A stretch of 64,000 bases of DNA from Candidatus Electrothrix aarhusensis (GCA_004028505.1 MTKO01000102.1:21124-85123), one strand, 5' to 3'; counted from the stretch's first letter, positions 13,410-24,187 are shown. Made by a program: numbers and translations. Notes: a model not told the origin generated them from the letters alone.

Positions 13410-13724
13410 ATGATCCCCACAGATAAAATTCGCATCAGGCTGAAAGCGTATGATTATAAATTACTTGATCAGTCGACTCGTGAAATAGTTGAGACAGCCA
13501 GAAGAACCGGTGCAACAGTTGCCGGTCCGATTCCGTTGCCTACAAGCATCAATAAGTATACGGTATTACGATCACCGCATGTGGACAAGAAGTCACGTGA
13601 GCAGTTTGAGATGCGAACTCACCGGCGGTTGCTTGATATTCTTGAGCCAACCCAGCAGACAATTGATTCATTAATGAAGCTTCAGCTGTCAGCCGGTGTT
13701 GATGTGGAGATCAAGCTGCCGTAG
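13410..13724 (+). CDS. rpsJ: 30S ribosomal protein S10
   Basis: uS10, a 30S head protein that also serves as NusE in antitermination complexes. It has 104 residues with the conserved [10 protein letters not shown] start region, GPIPLPT loop and [14 protein letters not shown] segment. ATG 13410 follows a GAGGAAAA. It opens the S10 group directly after tuf, and a 76-bp gap leads to rplC. Confidence 0.97.
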   Translation: MIPTDKIRIRLKAYDYKLLDQSTREIVETARRTGATVAGPIPLPTSINKYTVLRSPHVDKKSREQFEMRTHRRLLDILEPTQQTIDSLMKLQLSAGVDVEIKLP

Positions 13725-13800
13725 CCGCTCTTTGTTACAACGTGCCAAAGATCAGATGAGCGTGAATCGCTTTGAATAGAGTTAGCATACAGGTAAACAA

Positions 13801-14432
13801 ATGCCGAATACAAATGGAATACTGGGGCGGAAAGTAGGAATGACCCGAGTCTATAATGAAATGGGAAGGTCTATTTCTGTTACCGTGATCGAAGCTGGCC
13901 CCTGTAAGGTATTGCAGAAAAAAACTGTAGGTAAGGAAGCTACAACGCCATCCAAGTCGGTTTTTTGGAAAAAAAAGAGTCCAGATTGAACAAACCCGAA
14001 GCTGGACATTTTAAGCGATCAGGTGGAACCGGATACTATCACGTCCGAGAATTTCGGGTAACAGAGCCGGAAATTTATGAAATTGGTCAGGATATCACTT
14101 TGGCTGAGGTTGTAAAAATCGGGGACCAGGTAGATATTACCGGAAAAACAAAGGGTCGTGGATTTCAAGGTGTTATGAAACGACATGGCTTTGGAGGTGG
14201 TAAGGCCTCTCATGGTTCCGGTTTTCATAGGGCGCCCGGTTCAATCGGTTGTAGCGCATATCCCGGACGAGTGGTTAAGGGAAAGAAGATGCCGGGACAC
14301 ATGGGGACTGATAAACAAACAGTGAAGAACCTCACGGTTGTCGATGTTCGTGAAGATGAGAACATCCTTCTGGTTCAGGGTGCGGTCCCCGGCGCTAAAA
14401 ACGGTTTGGTCAGCATTTATACCAAGGCCTAA
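13801..14432 (+). CDS. rplC: 50S ribosomal protein L3 (single-base frameshift)
   Basis: uL3, an early-assembly large-subunit protein near the peptidyl transferase centre. The N-terminal part ([20 protein letters not shown]) runs out of frame at about 13939. Adding one G there (ggaagcta to ggaaggcta) gives [20 protein letters not shown] and joins smoothly to [12 protein letters not shown] and the rest. The restored length is 210 residues, as expected. The [11 protein letters not shown] and [13 protein letters not shown] loops are intact. The break is probably a base-calling error. Confidence 0.93.
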
Positions 14433-14461
14433 GTGCTTAAGGTGTCTGCAAGGAGATACTC

Positions 14462-15088
14462 ATGTCAGTTTGTGATGTAGTGAATACCTCGGCTGAAAAG
14501 GTCGCGGAAATTGAAGTAAATGATAATTTGTTCGGTGTCGAGGTCGATACAGGAATACTGCATGAAGTAGTCTGTATGCAGCGTGCCAATAGACGCCAAG
14601 GAACCGCTTCTACAAAGACAAGAGGCGAGGTTCGCGGCGGTGGTGCTAAGCCGTGGCGACAGAAAGGAACAGGTAGAGCCAGAGCGGGAAGTAATTCTTC
14701 ACCGATATGGCGTGGTGGTGGTACGACCTTCGGGCCTAAGCCGAGAGATTATAGCTACTCATTGCCGAAAAAAGTTCGCAGGCTGGCTTTGCGGATGGCT
14801 CTTTCAGCCCGTATGAGTGAAGGCAACGTGGTTATTCTTGATCAGTTTGCAATGGATGCACCAAAGACAAAGGAATTTGTTGATGTGATGAAGTCCTTTG
14901 ACTTTGATCGTTGTCTCATTGTGACTGAAAATGGGAATACAGCAAATCTTCAGCTTTCTGTGCGTAATGCAGTAGGCTTCAAGCTGCTGCCTGTTGCTGG
15001 ACTGAATGTGTACGATATTTTGAAATATCCGAAATTGATGGTAATCCAGTCAAGTCTGGAACAGCTTGAAACGAGGCTGATGGTATGA
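14462..15088 (+). CDS. rplD: 50S ribosomal protein L4
   Basis: uL4 lines the peptide exit tunnel and in some bacteria represses its own S10 operon. It has 208 residues. The tunnel loop is visible as NRRQGTASTKTRGEVRGGG / KPWRQKGTGRARAGS, followed by WRGGG and FGPKPRDYSY. A GCAAGGAG (14447-14454) precedes ATG 14462. The stop codon overlaps the rplW start by 4 bp, indicating translational coupling. Confidence 0.96.
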   Translation: MSVCDVVNTSAEKVAEIEVNDNLFGVEVDTGILHEVVCMQRANRRQGTASTKTRGEVRGGGAKPWRQKGTGRARAGSNSSPIWRGGGTTFGPKPRDYSYSLPKKVRRLALRMALSARMSEGNVVILDQFAMDAPKTKEFVDVMKSFDFDRCLIVTENGNTANLQLSVRNAVGFKLLPVAGLNVYDILKYPKLMVIQSSLEQLETRLMV

Positions 15089-15375
15089 AAGTACTCCATA
15101 ATATTGTTAAGAGCCCTTGCCTGACTGAGAAGGCCAGTCGCCTGCAAGAAGCTCACGGTGCGATTGTCTTTAGGGTCGATCCGAGAGCAAACAAAATAGA
15201 GATTGGTCAGGCTGTTGAGCAATTATTTGATGTAAAAGTTGCAGCAGTCAGAACCACTATGGTGCGTGGTAAGAAAAAAAGAGTCGGGCTTAAATCTGTC
15301 GGACGAACCAGTGACTGGAAAAAGGCTTATATCACTTTGTCTGAAGGCGAGATTGATTTTCTTGCCGAGCTGTAG
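15085..15375 (+). CDS. rplW: 50S ribosomal protein L23
   Basis: uL23 sits at the exit of the peptide tunnel and is the docking site for trigger factor and SRP. It has 96 residues with the conserved PCLTEKASRL start region and FRVDPRANKIEIGQAVEQLF core. The start ATG lies inside the end of rplD (ATGA overlap). A 65-bp gap precedes rplB. Confidence 0.96.
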   Translation: MKVLHNIVKSPCLTEKASRLQEAHGAIVFRVDPRANKIEIGQAVEQLFDVKVAAVRTTMVRGKKKRVGLKSVGRTSDWKKAYITLSEGEIDFLAEL

Positions 15376-15440
15376 ACCATAGCGATTCCTTTTTATTTTG
15401 GACGAGTAAGAGTGTAAAGCTTTAGATAACGGAAAGAAAA

Positions 15441-16262
15441 ATGGCAATCAAGACCCATAAACCGACATCACCGGGCAAAAGGCATCACGTATCGATTCTT
15501 CAGTCCGATCTCTCTGATAAAGGTCCGGAAAAAAGTCTTCTTGCGCCTTTGAAAAAAACAGGCGGAAGAAATAATTATGGACGAATCACCTCAAGACATA
15601 GAGGTGGCGGCCATAAGCGACGGTACCGTATCATTGACTGGAAAAGAAATAAGACCGATATACCTGCTAAGGTTACAGCAATTGAATATGATCCGAATAG
15701 ATCTGCAAATATTGCACTTTTAACCTATACGGACGGTGAAAAGTCGTATATATTGGCTCCAGCCGGGATTCAGGTCGGAGACTTTTTAATGGCTGGCAGT
15801 GATGCAGATATCAAGCCTGGTAACTGCATGGCAATGAGCAATATCCCATTAGGTACCATTATTCATAATGTCGAGATGAAAATCGGCAAAGGTGCTCAGA
15901 TGGTACGTTCTGCCGGTGCTTCAGCTCAGCTCATGGCAAAAGAAGGTGAGTATGTTCTTGTAAAATTACCTTCTGGTGAAGTACGAAAATTTAACAAGCA
16001 ATGCCGAGCCTGCATCGGTTCTGTAGGAAACTCAGAGCACGGAAGTCAAAAACTTGGTAAAGCTGGACGTTCTCGATGGAAAGGACGGCGGCCTTCAGTT
16101 CGCGGCGTGGCAATGAACCCGATTGATCATCCTATGGGCGGTGGTGAAGGAAAGAGTTCCGGTGGACGACATCCATGTACCCCGTGGGGTATGCCGACCA
16201 AGGGTTTTAAGACTCGTAAGCGTAAAGGTTCTGATCGAGATATCGTGACCAAACGCAAGTAA
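15441..16262 (+). CDS. rplB: 50S ribosomal protein L2
   Basis: uL2, 273 residues, needed for subunit joining and peptidyl transferase activity. Landmarks are the basic start [30 protein letters not shown], and the C-terminal [13 protein letters not shown] loop with the functionally important His residues. The start is preceded by GGAAAGAAAA. It is followed by rpsS after 17 bp. Confidence 0.97.
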   Translation: MAIKTHKPTSPGKRHHVSILQSDLSDKGPEKSLLAPLKKTGGRNNYGRITSRHRGGGHKRRYRIIDWKRNKTDIPAKVTAIEYDPNRSANIALLTYTDGEKSYILAPAGIQVGDFLMAGSDADIKPGNCMAMSNIPLGTIIHNVEMKIGKGAQMVRSAGASAQLMAKEGEYVLVKLPSGEVRKFNKQCRACIGSVGNSEHGSQKLGKAGRSRWKGRRPSVRGVAMNPIDHPMGGGEGKSSGGRHPCTPWGMPTKGFKTRKRKGSDRDIVTKRK

Positions 16263-16279
16263 ATCAGGAGAATTTCACA

Positions 16280-16558
16280 ATGTCACGTTCAATTAAGAAA
16301 GGTCCTTTTATTGATGGCCACCTGATGAAAAAGGTGGAGAATGCACAGGAGTCCGGGTCTCGTAAGGTCATTAAAACCTGGTCTAGGCGCTCTGACATCA
16401 TTCCGGATATGGTGGGACTCACCTTTGCTGTACATAACGGAAGAAAATTTATTCCGGTGTATATTTCGGAGAATATGGTCGGCCATAAGCTGGGCGAATT
16501 TTCCCCTACCAGAACCTATTACGGTCATGCAGCAGATAGGAAAGGCAAACGCAAATAG
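16280..16558 (+). CDS. rpsS: 30S ribosomal protein S19
   Basis: uS19 binds 16S rRNA in the 30S head together with S13. It has 92 residues with [14 protein letters not shown], the [20 protein letters not shown] core and [28 protein letters not shown] precedes ATG 16280. The order rplB-rpsS-rplV is the standard S10 layout. Confidence 0.97.
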   Translation: MSRSIKKGPFIDGHLMKKVENAQESGSRKVIKTWSRRSDIIPDMVGLTFAVHNGRKFIPVYISENMVGHKLGEFSPTRTYYGHAADRKGKRK

Positions 16559-16607
16559 TAGCCTGTACTTATCAGCTCCAAACTAGATTACGATCAGGAG
16601 TACGACG

Positions 16608-16940
16608 ATGGAAACGAGAGCCGTCGCTAAATATATACGAATATCTCCGCAAAAGGCGAGGCTTGTTGCTGATGTTGTGCGGGGCAAAGATGTAGATACT
16701 GCGCTCACTACCCTGAGATTTATGCCCAAAAAGGCAGCAAAAATCATACGCAAGGTTTTGGAATCAGCAGTTGCGAATGCCGAACAAACAGAAACCATTG
16801 ATGTTGATACTCTGTATGTGAAAGAGATTCAGATCAATGGGGGACCGATGCTTAAAAGGTTTCGACCCCGTGCTATGGGAAGGGCCACTAGAATATTGAA
16901 ACGGACCAGCCACATTACGGTGGTTGTTGATGAGGCCTAA
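16608..16940 (+). CDS. rplV: 50S ribosomal protein L22
   Basis: uL22 has an extended hairpin that lines the exit tunnel at the macrolide site. It has 110 residues. The [20 protein letters not shown] start and the [18 protein letters not shown] hairpin segment are intact. ATG 16608 follows CAGGAG. rpsC follows after 56 bp. Confidence 0.96.
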   Translation: METRAVAKYIRISPQKARLVADVVRGKDVDTALTTLRFMPKKAAKIIRKVLESAVANAEQTETIDVDTLYVKEIQINGGPMLKRFRPRAMGRATRILKRTSHITVVVDEA

Positions 16941-16996
16941 TTTAGGGTCACTCTTGAGTCTTTGAGATTAACTGTATAGGGAAACGGAGGGATACC

Positions 16997-17644
16997 TTGG
17001 GACAGAAAGTCAATCCCATAGGACTGCGGCTCAATATTACCAGAACATGGGATTCGATCTGGTACGCTGATAAAGATTATGCCGCCAACCTGTATCAGGA
17101 TCAGCAGATACGCAAGTATTTGAAGAAAAAATTGTATCATGCCGGAATTGCGCGCATTGTTATTGAACGCACCGGTGAGAAGGTACGGGTTAAGCTGCAT
17201 ACGGCACGTCCGGGTATAGTCATCGGCAAGAAAGGTGCTGAGATTGAAAATCTGAAGCGCGATCTTGAGCAGAAGTTTGGTCGAGAGTGCATGATAGATA
17301 TTCAAGAAGTACGACGTCCTGAAGCTGACGCTCAGCTTGTTGCAGAAAGTATTGCTACCCAGCTCGAACGCCGTATCGCTTTTAGAAGGGCGATGAAAAA
17401 AGCTATCAGCTCGGCCCTTCGTTTTGGAGTGAAAGGAATTAAGATTTCTTGCGCTGGTCGTCTTGGCGGAGCTGAAATGTCCAGAACAGAGTGGTTCAAG
17501 GAAGGACGTGTACCTTTGCACACACTTCGTGCGGATATTGATTACGGTACGGCGGAAGCCAGTACAACGTATGGAATAATCGGTGTAAAAGTGTGGATCT
17601 TTAAAGGCGAAGTATTAGCAGATAGTGAAATATCTCAGGACTGA
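16997..17644 (+). CDS. rpsC: 30S ribosomal protein S3
   Basis: uS3 lies at the mRNA entry pore and has helicase-assisting basic residues. It has 215 residues. The start is TTG 16997, chosen because it gives the canonical [12 protein letters not shown]-terminus and has GGAGG at 16986-16990. The KH-domain [12 protein letters not shown] motif and the C-terminal [13 protein letters not shown] segment are present. It precedes rplP as usual. Confidence 0.96.
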   Translation: MGQKVNPIGLRLNITRTWDSIWYADKDYAANLYQDQQIRKYLKKKLYHAGIARIVIERTGEKVRVKLHTARPGIVIGKKGAEIENLKRDLEQKFGRECMIDIQEVRRPEADAQLVAESIATQLERRIAFRRAMKKAISSALRFGVKGIKISCAGRLGGAEMSRTEWFKEGRVPLHTLRADIDYGTAEASTTYGIIGVKVWIFKGEVLADSEISQD

Positions 17645-17682
17645 TTAGGGTTCAGAGATAATATCTAACAGGTGTTATAAAA

Positions 17683-18099
17683 ATGTTAAGTCCACGCAAG
17701 GTAAAACATAGAAAACAGCATAAAGGGAGAATGCGGGGAGAGGCTCAGCGCGGGTCTCAGATAGCATTTGGCGATTATGCTTTGAAGGCTGTAGGTTGTG
17801 GTCGCATGACTGCTCAGCAGATAGAGGCCGCACGTATTGCGATTAACAGAAAGGTTAAACGTGGCGGCAAGATGTGGATTAGAGTTTTTCCAGCAAAATC
17901 CGTTACGAAGAAACCGGCTGAAACCCGTATGGGTAAGGGGAAAGGTTCTCCTGACTCTTGGGTATGTGTTATTCGTCCTGGAAAAATTCTTTATGAGCTG
18001 AAAGGCGTACCTGAGGAAGTTGCGAAAGAAGCTCTCAGGCTGGCTGCTTATAAGCTGCCGTTTCCGACGAAGGTTATTATGAGGAGGGACAGCATATGA
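17683..18099 (+). CDS. rplP: 50S ribosomal protein L16
   Basis: uL16 helps position tRNA at the A and P sites of the large subunit. It has 138 residues with [28 protein letters not shown] and the conserved [12 protein letters not shown] loop containing the Arg/Gly region near the peptidyl transferase centre. Its end overlaps the rpmC start by 4 bp (ATGA), so the two are translationally coupled. Confidence 0.96.
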   Translation: MLSPRKVKHRKQHKGRMRGEAQRGSQIAFGDYALKAVGCGRMTAQQIEAARIAINRKVKRGGKMWIRVFPAKSVTKKPAETRMGKGKGSPDSWVCVIRPGKILYELKGVPEEVAKEALRLAAYKLPFPTKVIMRRDSI

Positions 18100-18287
18100 A
18101 GGCGAGTGAATTGCGTCAGCTGAGTGATGAAGAGCTGAGAAAAAAAGAGCTCGAACTGAGAGAAGATCTCTTTAAGCTTCACTTTCAGCATAAGATCAGA
18201 TCGTTGGAAAATCCAGCCCGTTTGCGTGAGATTCGTAAGGATATAGCAAGGGTACATACCGTCTTGACTGAGCAGGCACAGGCGTGA
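18096..18287 (+). CDS. rpmC: 50S ribosomal protein L29
   Basis: uL29, a two-helix protein near the tunnel exit, 63 residues. It has the usual [20 protein letters not shown] start and the [20 protein letters not shown] core. It begins inside the last codons of rplP, with GAGGAGGG just upstream. Confidence 0.95.
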   Translation: MKASELRQLSDEELRKKELELREDLFKLHFQHKIRSLENPARLREIRKDIARVHTVLTEQAQA

Positions 18288-18324
18288 ATAGCCTGTCAGA
18301 ATAAATACAGCATTGGATCATAAG

Positions 18325-18585
18325 ATGACTGAAGAGCACAGGCCTAAAAAGACACAATTAGGTTATGTAAAAAGTAACAGCATGGATAAAACGGTCGTCG
18401 TTCTTGTAGAGCGAAAGATCCGTCATAAACTGTATGGGAAATATATTCGCCGTCATGTGAAATATATGGCTCATGATGCAGTTAATGAATGTCAAGTTGG
18501 AGATACTGTACTTATAGAAGAATGTCGTCCGCTTTCAAAGAATAAGCGTTGGTTTGTTAAAACGATAATTCAACGTGCTGTCTGA
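18325..18585 (+). CDS. rpsQ: 30S ribosomal protein S17
   Basis: uS17 is an OB-fold primary 16S rRNA-binding protein, 86 residues from ATG 18325. A TTG at 18313 would add four residues, but the ATG gives a normal N-terminus and has GGA at 18315-18317. The core [19 protein letters not shown] and [17 protein letters not shown] are typical. It lies between rpmC and rplN. Confidence 0.94.
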   Translation: MTEEHRPKKTQLGYVKSNSMDKTVVVLVERKIRHKLYGKYIRRHVKYMAHDAVNECQVGDTVLIEECRPLSKNKRWFVKTIIQRAV

Positions 18586-18629
18586 TTGGCAGACCCACTT
18601 TGACAGGAACGATTTAATCAGGTGATACC

Positions 18630-18998
18630 ATGATTCAGACAGAAACACTGCTGAATGTCGCAGACAACTCCGGAGCCAAGAAGGTTCTCTGTATTAGAGT
18701 TCTTGGAGGGAGTAAGCGTCGCTATGCGAGTATCGGCGATGTCATAGTAGTAACAGTAAAGGAAGCCATACCGCATGCCAAGGTCAAGAAAGGCGACGTG
18801 CTTGACGCAGTCGTTGTGCGGACATCCAAGGCGATCAGTCGTCCTGAAGATACCACTGTTCGTTTTGATGATAATGCGGCAGTTTTACTTTCAGGAAACG
18901 GTGAACCGATAGGAACACGTATTTTCGGCCCGGTTGCCCGTGAATTGCGGTCACTTGGATTTATGAAGATTATATCTCTTGCACCGGAAGTACTGTAG
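18630..18998 (+). CDS. rplN: 50S ribosomal protein L14
   Basis: uL14, 122 residues, forms part of the subunit interface and the RsfS silencing-factor site. [20 protein letters not shown], the [13 protein letters not shown] segment and the C-terminal [23 protein letters not shown] are canonical. It is the first gene of the classical spc group, which here continues the S10 block without an evident terminator. Confidence 0.97.
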   Translation: MIQTETLLNVADNSGAKKVLCIRVLGGSKRRYASIGDVIVVTVKEAIPHAKVKKGDVLDAVVVRTSKAISRPEDTTVRFDDNAAVLLSGNGEPIGTRIFGPVARELRSLGFMKIISLAPEVL

Positions 18999-19040
18999 AG
19001 AAAACGCTTACTGATGCAGGTTACGACACGAGGTAGGAAG

Positions 19041-19379
19041 ATGCGGCAGGGACGGACAAGTTTACTGATAAATGACCAGGTAGAGGTAATTACCGGTAAA
19101 GATAAAGGGCGGGTTGGTAAGATACTGAGACTCGACAGAGCAGCTAATCGAGCGTTTGTTGAACGCATCAATATGATCAAGAAGCATCAAAAGCCCGTTG
19201 ATGCTCAGCAACCCGGCGAGATCATTGAGCGTGAAGCTTCAATTCATATTTCAAATCTTATGCTTGTCTGCCCTGAATGCGCCAAAACAGTGCGAATCGG
19301 TAAAAAGATACTTGAGGATGGAGTTAAGGTGCGGATGTGCAAGAGCTGTGGTGCTACCCTGGAAAAATCCAAGAAGTAA
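19041..19379 (+). CDS. rplX: 50S ribosomal protein L24
   Basis: uL24, an assembly initiator with a KOW motif ([19 protein letters not shown]). ATG 19041 is preferred because GAGGT lies 6 bp upstream and the protein then starts [13 protein letters not shown]. An earlier ATG at 19014 would add nine residues. The protein has 112 residues. The C-terminal part carries two CxxC-type pairs (CPECAKTV and CKSCGATL), possibly a small zinc site, as seen in some L24 proteins. Confidence 0.93.
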   Translation: MRQGRTSLLINDQVEVITGKDKGRVGKILRLDRAANRAFVERINMIKKHQKPVDAQQPGEIIEREASIHISNLMLVCPECAKTVRIGKKILEDGVKVRMCKSCGATLEKSKK

Positions 19380-19415
19380 GTAATCTGCTGCTGGTTACGG
19401 AACGGAGAAAATGAT

Positions 19416-19976
19416 ATGGGGACAATGAAAGAACTGTATGAGAGTGAGTGTAAACCACAGCTCCAGGAAAAGTTCGGTTATTCAAATAAGCATGAAATAC
19501 CTAAGATTGAAAAGATAGTTCTTAACATGGGGTTGGGTGAAGCTGTACAGAATCCAAAAATTGTTGAGAAAGCTGCTAACGAGTTGACATTAATCGCCGG
19601 GCAGAAGGCGGTTGTCACGAGAGCCAGGAAATCTATCGCTACCTTCAAATTGCGTGAAGGTATGCCGATCGGAGCTCGTGTAACCCTGCGGCGTGAAAAA
19701 ATGTACGATTTTCTGTCCAAGCTTATAAACATTGCTCTTCCCCGGGTACGAGATTTTCGTGGAATATCTCCCAAGGGTTTTGATGGCAATGGTAATTTTT
19801 CCATGGGAATTCAAGAGCACATTATTTTTCCTGAGGTTGATTATGATAAGATTGACAAAATCAGAGGCTTGAACATTTCTTTTGTTACTGATGCCAAGAC
19901 TGATGAAGAGGGACGTACCTTGCTGAAGATGCTTGGTATGCCGTTTAAAGAACATAAAAAAAGCACTGACCAATAA
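19416..19976 (+). CDS. rplE: 50S ribosomal protein L5
   Basis: uL5 binds 5S rRNA and contacts the P-site tRNA. It has 186 residues. [35 protein letters not shown] and the [19 protein letters not shown] loop are typical. It lies between rplX and the zinc-type rpsN, the usual spc order. Confidence 0.97.
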   Translation: MGTMKELYESECKPQLQEKFGYSNKHEIPKIEKIVLNMGLGEAVQNPKIVEKAANELTLIAGQKAVVTRARKSIATFKLREGMPIGARVTLRREKMYDFLSKLINIALPRVRDFRGISPKGFDGNGNFSMGIQEHIIFPEVDYDKIDKIRGLNISFVTDAKTDEEGRTLLKMLGMPFKEHKKSTDQ

Positions 19977-20002
19977 GGGTTATACACAGCAGGGAGCATT
20001 CA

Positions 20003-20188
20003 ATGGCAAAAAAATCACTGATTGCCAAAGCGGGCCGTAAACCGAAATTTAAGGTGCGCTCATATAATCGATGTCCAATGTGCGGGCGCCCACGGGCTTA
20101 CCTGAGAAAATTCGGGTGTTGCAGGTTATGTTTTCGTAAACTTGCGTCTGAAGGAAAGATAACCGGTGTAACGAAATCAAGTTGGTAA
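20003..20188 (+). CDS. rpsN: 30S ribosomal protein S14, zinc-binding type
   Basis: uS14 of the short zinc-containing (C+) class, 61 residues. The four ligands appear as C24-x2-C27 and C40-x2-C43 (with an extra C39). This is the ancestral form found with ribosomal operons rather than the longer zinc-free paralogue. AGCAGGGAG precedes ATG 20003. Confidence 0.96.
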   Translation: MAKKSLIAKAGRKPKFKVRSYNRCPMCGRPRAYLRKFGCCRLCFRKLASEGKITGVTKSSW

Positions 20189-20238
20189 TTCGGTCAATTA
20201 AAGTCTCACAATCGACTATTTAATAGAGGTGTATATAG

Positions 20239-20637
20239 ATGTCTATGAGTGATCCGTTGGCGGATTTTCTAACTCGTATTAGAAATGGTATTCAAGCCAA
20301 CTTTACATCGGTTGATATTCCCTTGTCCAAGCTGAAGGTCAGAGTAGCTGATGTCCTTAAAAAAGAAGGATATATTGCTGATTATCATGTTGATGAGCAG
20401 GGTGTACAAGGTACCTTGACGATAGATCTGAAATACGGCCCGAATAATGAAAAGGTAATAACCGGTATTCGCAGGGTTTCCAAACCGGGTCTTCGTCAAT
20501 ATAAAAAGAGCGATGCAATTCCCAAGGTCATGAGTGGTCTTGGTGTAGCTGTTTTGTCGACATCTCACGGAGTGATCTCGGATCGTGAAGCAAAAAAGCT
20601 GAACGTGGGTGGTGAACTTCTCTGTGAAGTCTGGTAA
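20239..20637 (+). CDS. rpsH: 30S ribosomal protein S8
   Basis: uS8, a primary 16S rRNA-binding protein and, in enterobacteria, the spc-operon translational repressor. It has 132 residues: MSDPLADFLTRIRNG at the start and the C-terminal STSHGVISDREAKKLNVGGE signature. An AGAGGTG lies upstream of ATG 20239. Confidence 0.97.
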   Translation: MSMSDPLADFLTRIRNGIQANFTSVDIPLSKLKVRVADVLKKEGYIADYHVDEQGVQGTLTIDLKYGPNNEKVITGIRRVSKPGLRQYKKSDAIPKVMSGLGVAVLSTSHGVISDREAKKLNVGGELLCEVW

Positions 20638-20663
20638 CTGCTCTTGTTCAGGAGGAACAACTA

Positions 20664-21203
20664 ATGTCACGAATTGGAAAAGAGCCAATCACACTCCCCA
20701 GTGGAGTTAAGGTTGAAATCGAGGGAACGCGCGTGAAAATTTCAGGCGCAAAGGGTGCTCTTGAGCGAGATTGTCGACCGGAAATTGAGATAGAGCAGAA
20801 AGAAGGCCAGATTTTTTTCAAACCCAAAGGAAACAGCAAGCGTATTCGTTCATTCTGGGGTATGACACGTACCCTGGTAAAGAATATGGTTCTGGGCGTT
20901 AATGAAGGCTTTGAGAAAAAACTGGTTGTTGAAGGTGTGGGATATCGTGCTAACATGTCCGGTAAGACCCTTACCTTGAGCGTCGGCTATTCTAACCCGG
21001 TGGATTTTTTGCTTCCAGAGGGTATCTCTGCTGATGTTGATAAAAATAATCAGATTACTGTTGCCGGTATAGATAAAGAGCTGGTTGGCCAGACAGCCGC
21101 CAAGATCAGAGATATACGGAAGCCTGAGCCCTATAAAGGCAAAGGTATACGCTATATTGATGAGCATATCGTGCGCAAGGTCGGTAAATCTGGAACAAAA
21201 TAG
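20664..21203 (+). CDS. rplF: 50S ribosomal protein L6
   Basis: uL6, 179 residues, near the factor-binding site and sarcin-ricin loop. MSRIGKEPITLPSGVKVEI opens the protein. The C-terminal signature PEPYKGKGIRYIDEHIVRK is intact. A strong AGGAGG (20650-20655) precedes the ATG. Confidence 0.97.
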   Translation: MSRIGKEPITLPSGVKVEIEGTRVKISGAKGALERDCRPEIEIEQKEGQIFFKPKGNSKRIRSFWGMTRTLVKNMVLGVNEGFEKKLVVEGVGYRANMSGKTLTLSVGYSNPVDFLLPEGISADVDKNNQITVAGIDKELVGQTAAKIRDIRKPEPYKGKGIRYIDEHIVRKVGKSGTK

Positions 21204-21231
21204 TTTTTAAGGATCAGGTGAAATAACCATC

Positions 21232-21597
21232 ATGGCAAAACAAAGTGATAAGTTATCAGCTCGCTCAAAACGTATCCGGAAAATTCGTAAGAAGGTCACC
21301 GGTACTCCTGAGCGCCCGAGAATGCGTGTTTTTCGCAGTAATCGACATATTTATGTGCAGATAATTGATGATACCATGCAGAAAACTTTGGTATCAATGT
21401 CATCGGATGATAAGTCTTTTGACGGATCTGACGTAAAGGGCAAAAAAGAAAAAGCTGCCAAGGTCGGAGAGATTGTTGCACAACGGGCTATTGAAGCTGG
21501 GATTAATAAGGTTGTTTTTGATCGTGGTGGTAATTTATATCACGGTCGAGTGAAGGCCCTCTCAGAAGGGGCACGCAAGGGCGGTTTGGTACTTTAA
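21232..21597 (+). CDS. rplR: 50S ribosomal protein L18
   Basis: uL18, a 5S rRNA-binding protein of 121 residues. The arginine/lysine-rich start ([20 protein letters not shown]) and the C-terminal [21 protein letters not shown] segment are typical. It precedes rpsE. Confidence 0.96.
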   Translation: MAKQSDKLSARSKRIRKIRKKVTGTPERPRMRVFRSNRHIYVQIIDDTMQKTLVSMSSDDKSFDGSDVKGKKEKAAKVGEIVAQRAIEAGINKVVFDRGGNLYHGRVKALSEGARKGGLVL

Positions 21598-21666
21598 CCT
21601 GCCGGGTGTATTTACATATATTGTTTTAAATATTTCAGGTAATGGAAATTCCATTGGGGGTGCTAC

Positions 21667-22179
21667 TTGGCTGATTATAAGCGTGCCAAAGAAGGCAATC
21701 AGGACGAACTCATTGAGAAGATAGTCTATATTAACCGCGTTGCTAAAGTAGTAAAAGGTGGACGTCGGTTCAGCTTCAGTGCTATAGTTGTTGTCGGTGA
21801 CGGACAGGGTAAGGTCGGTTACGGGCTGGGCAAGGCAAATCAGGTTCCTGAGGCTATTCGTAAAGGTGTTGAGAAGGCACGTAAGGATATGCAGAGAGTA
21901 TCATTGACAGATGTGTCCATTCCGCATCACATAGACGGGAAATTCAAATCCGGTAAAGTTATGCTGAAACCGGCTTCTGATGGTACCGGGGTTATTGCAG
22001 GTGGTGCTGTACGTGCCGTTCTTGAGGCTGCCGGAGTGCAGAATATCTTGACAAAATGTTTGGGCTCAAATAACCCTCACAATCTGGTGAAGGCAACGCT
22101 GAACGGTTTGAGAAGATTACGCTCTGCTGACGAAGTTGCTGCATTACGTGGTCTGGCCGTTGACGAGGTTGTCAGCTAA
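21667..22179 (+). CDS. rpsE: 30S ribosomal protein S5
   Basis: uS5, 170 residues, important for decoding accuracy. The start is TTG 21667 with a TTGGGGGTG upstream. No ATG gives a better N-terminus. The [21 protein letters not shown] segment and the [21 protein letters not shown] signature are present. rpmD follows after 78 bp. Confidence 0.95.
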   Translation: MADYKRAKEGNQDELIEKIVYINRVAKVVKGGRRFSFSAIVVVGDGQGKVGYGLGKANQVPEAIRKGVEKARKDMQRVSLTDVSIPHHIDGKFKSGKVMLKPASDGTGVIAGGAVRAVLEAAGVQNILTKCLGSNNPHNLVKATLNGLRRLRSADEVAALRGLAVDEVVS

Positions 22180-22257
22180 AGATGATGGTATGTTGATGTG
22201 TACGTTGTCTTACATCAATAATGACTCAAAAGAGTTTAGACAAACGTTGGTTGAATT

Positions 22258-22437
22258 ATGAGTGATACAGTGATAATAACCCAAGTAAAGAGCGGTATTG
22301 GGAGCACCAAAAAAATCCGCGCAACTTTGGTCGGCTTGGGTCTGACAAAAATGCATAAGACTATCAGCAGGAAAGACACTCCTGAAATCAGGGGAATGAT
22401 TCGTAAAGTTCAACACCTGATAAAGGTTGAGGAGTAG
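22258..22437 (+). CDS. rpmD: 50S ribosomal protein L30
   Basis: uL30, a small large-subunit protein of 59 residues. The ATG at 22258 and TAG at 22435-22437 enclose a frame giving [20 protein letters not shown], then [20 protein letters not shown]. These are the conserved features of L30 (KSxIG start and a basic loop). It fits exactly between rpsE and rplO, ending 3 bp before the rplO ATG. The ribosome-binding site is weak. Confidence 0.93.
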   Translation: MSDTVIITQVKSGIGSTKKIRATLVGLGLTKMHKTISRKDTPEIRGMIRKVQHLIKVEE

Positions 22438-22440
22438 AAA

Positions 22441-22881
22441 ATGCTGACCCTGAATAATCTTTCTCCGAATAAGGGTGCCCGAAAAGCAAAGAAAAGAGTT
22501 GGCCGTGGCCCTGGAAGCGGTCTCGGTAAAACTGCTGGTCGTGGCCATAAGGGTGCTCGTTCTCGATCTGGATATACCGCAAAACCAGGTTTTGAAGGTG
22601 GCCAGATGCCCCTTCATAGGCGTTTGCCGAAACGTGGCTTTACCAATATCTTTAAAACCACCTATAAGATTATTTCCTTATCTGATCTTGATACATTTGA
22701 AGATGGTACCACTGTTGACAGGCAGGCTTTGCTGGATGCGGGGCTTGTCACGGAACGTGATACCATGATTAAGATTCTTGCTAACGGTGAGATCTCAAAA
22801 AAAGTTCAGGTCGAAGTTGATAAAGTCAGCCGGGGAGCCCAAGAAAAGATCATTGCGGCGGGCGGCACAGTAAAGGAATAA
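22441..22881 (+). CDS. rplO: 50S ribosomal protein L15
   Basis: uL15, 146 residues, a late-assembly core protein. The Gly/Arg/Lys-rich start ([20 protein letters not shown]) and [17 protein letters not shown] are diagnostic. GAGGAG from the end of rpmD serves as its ribosome-binding site. secY begins 3 bp after its stop. Confidence 0.96.
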   Translation: MLTLNNLSPNKGARKAKKRVGRGPGSGLGKTAGRGHKGARSRSGYTAKPGFEGGQMPLHRRLPKRGFTNIFKTTYKIISLSDLDTFEDGTTVDRQALLDAGLVTERDTMIKILANGEISKKVQVEVDKVSRGAQEKIIAAGGTVKE

Positions 22882-22884
22882 GAT

Positions 22885-24187
22885 ATGAGCGGTCTTGCCA
22901 GTGCAGCAAATATACCAGAGCTCCGTAAAAGAATAGTTTTTACTCTTTTAATGCTTTTGGTATATCGTATGGGCGTTCAGATACCGACACCAGGTATCAA
23001 TGGAGATGCTCTTGCGGCTTTTTTTGAGCAATATTCCGGTACCCTGTTCGGCATGTTTAACATGTTCTCCGGTGGTGCGCTGGAAAATTTTTCCATTTTT
23101 GCTTTGGGCATTATGCCTATATTTCAGCCTCGATTATTATCCAGCTTCTGACAGTTGTTATACCACAGTTGGAACAGCTGAACAAAGAGGGTGAGGCTGG
23201 ACGTCGCAAGATCACCCAGTATACACGTTACGGTACTGTAGGCCTGGCTCTGATTCAAGGTTTTTTATTGCCTCCGGTTTGGAGGCAATGACCGGTCCTT
23301 CAGGCGTACCGATTGTTCTGGTAACTGGTCTCCAGTTTAAACTGATGACAGTACTGACTTTGACAGCTGGTACTTCTTTTATTATGTGGCTCGGCGAGCA
23401 GATGACTGAGCGCGGCATAGGGAACGGTATTTCTCTTATTATCTATGCAGGTATTATCGCAAGGATGCCCGCAGCTGTTGGTAAATCAGTGCAGATGGTG
23501 AGTTCCGGCGACATCCCTATTATTATTATTCCGGTAATGCTTGCTATGATGTTCGGAGTCATCGCCGTGATTGTCTATTTTGAGACAGCCCAGCGAAGAA
23601 TTCCTATTCAATATGCAAAACGAGTTGTGGGAAGAAAGGTTTATGGTGGTCAGGCATCCCATCTACCCCTGAAAATTAATATCGCAGGAGTTATTCCACC
23701 TATCTTTGCCTCCTCTATCATGATGTTTCCCGCAACTATCGGGACGTTTATTCAGGTAGATTGGGTACAGAAGGCAGCAGCTTCCCTTTCTCCAGGTACA
23801 GTCTTTTATTATATGCTCTATGTCGTTATGATTGTCTTCTTCTGCTTTTTCTATACAGCAGTTACCTTTAATCCTGATGAGGTAGCTGAGAATCTGAAGA
23901 AGAATGGTGGTTTTGTCCCTGGTATCAGGCCGGGTAAAAAATCAGCAGAGTTCATTGATAAAGTTCTCACTCGAATAACTGTTGTAGGAGCAATTTACTT
24001 AGCAGTCGTCTGTGTATTGCCGACGATTTTGGTCAGTAACTTTAATGTGCCCTTTTATTTTGGGGGAACTGCGCTTCTGATCGTTGTCGGTGTGGCCATT
24101 GATACGATTTCTAAAATTGAATCCCATCTCGTTATGCGTAATTACGAGGGCTTTATGAAAGCTGGCAAGATTAAAGGCAGGCATTGA
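22885..24187 (+). CDS. secY: Preprotein translocase subunit SecY (two single-base frameshifts)
   Basis: Channel subunit of the SecYEG translocon with ten membrane helices. The frame breaks twice. At about 23118, cctatattt needs one T to read [19 protein letters not shown]. At 23261-23266 a run of six T needs a seventh to read [17 protein letters not shown]. With both bases restored the protein has 434 residues, as expected. [14 protein letters not shown] and the C-terminal [19 protein letters not shown] region are intact. An essential single-copy-type gene with two small deletions in or beside T runs points to base-calling errors. Confidence 0.94.

Noticed and set aside
22885..24187. Programmed frameshifting in secY and other housekeeping genes
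   Set aside because: There is no consistent slippery site or following structure, and similar missing bases occur in unrelated genes; error is simpler.
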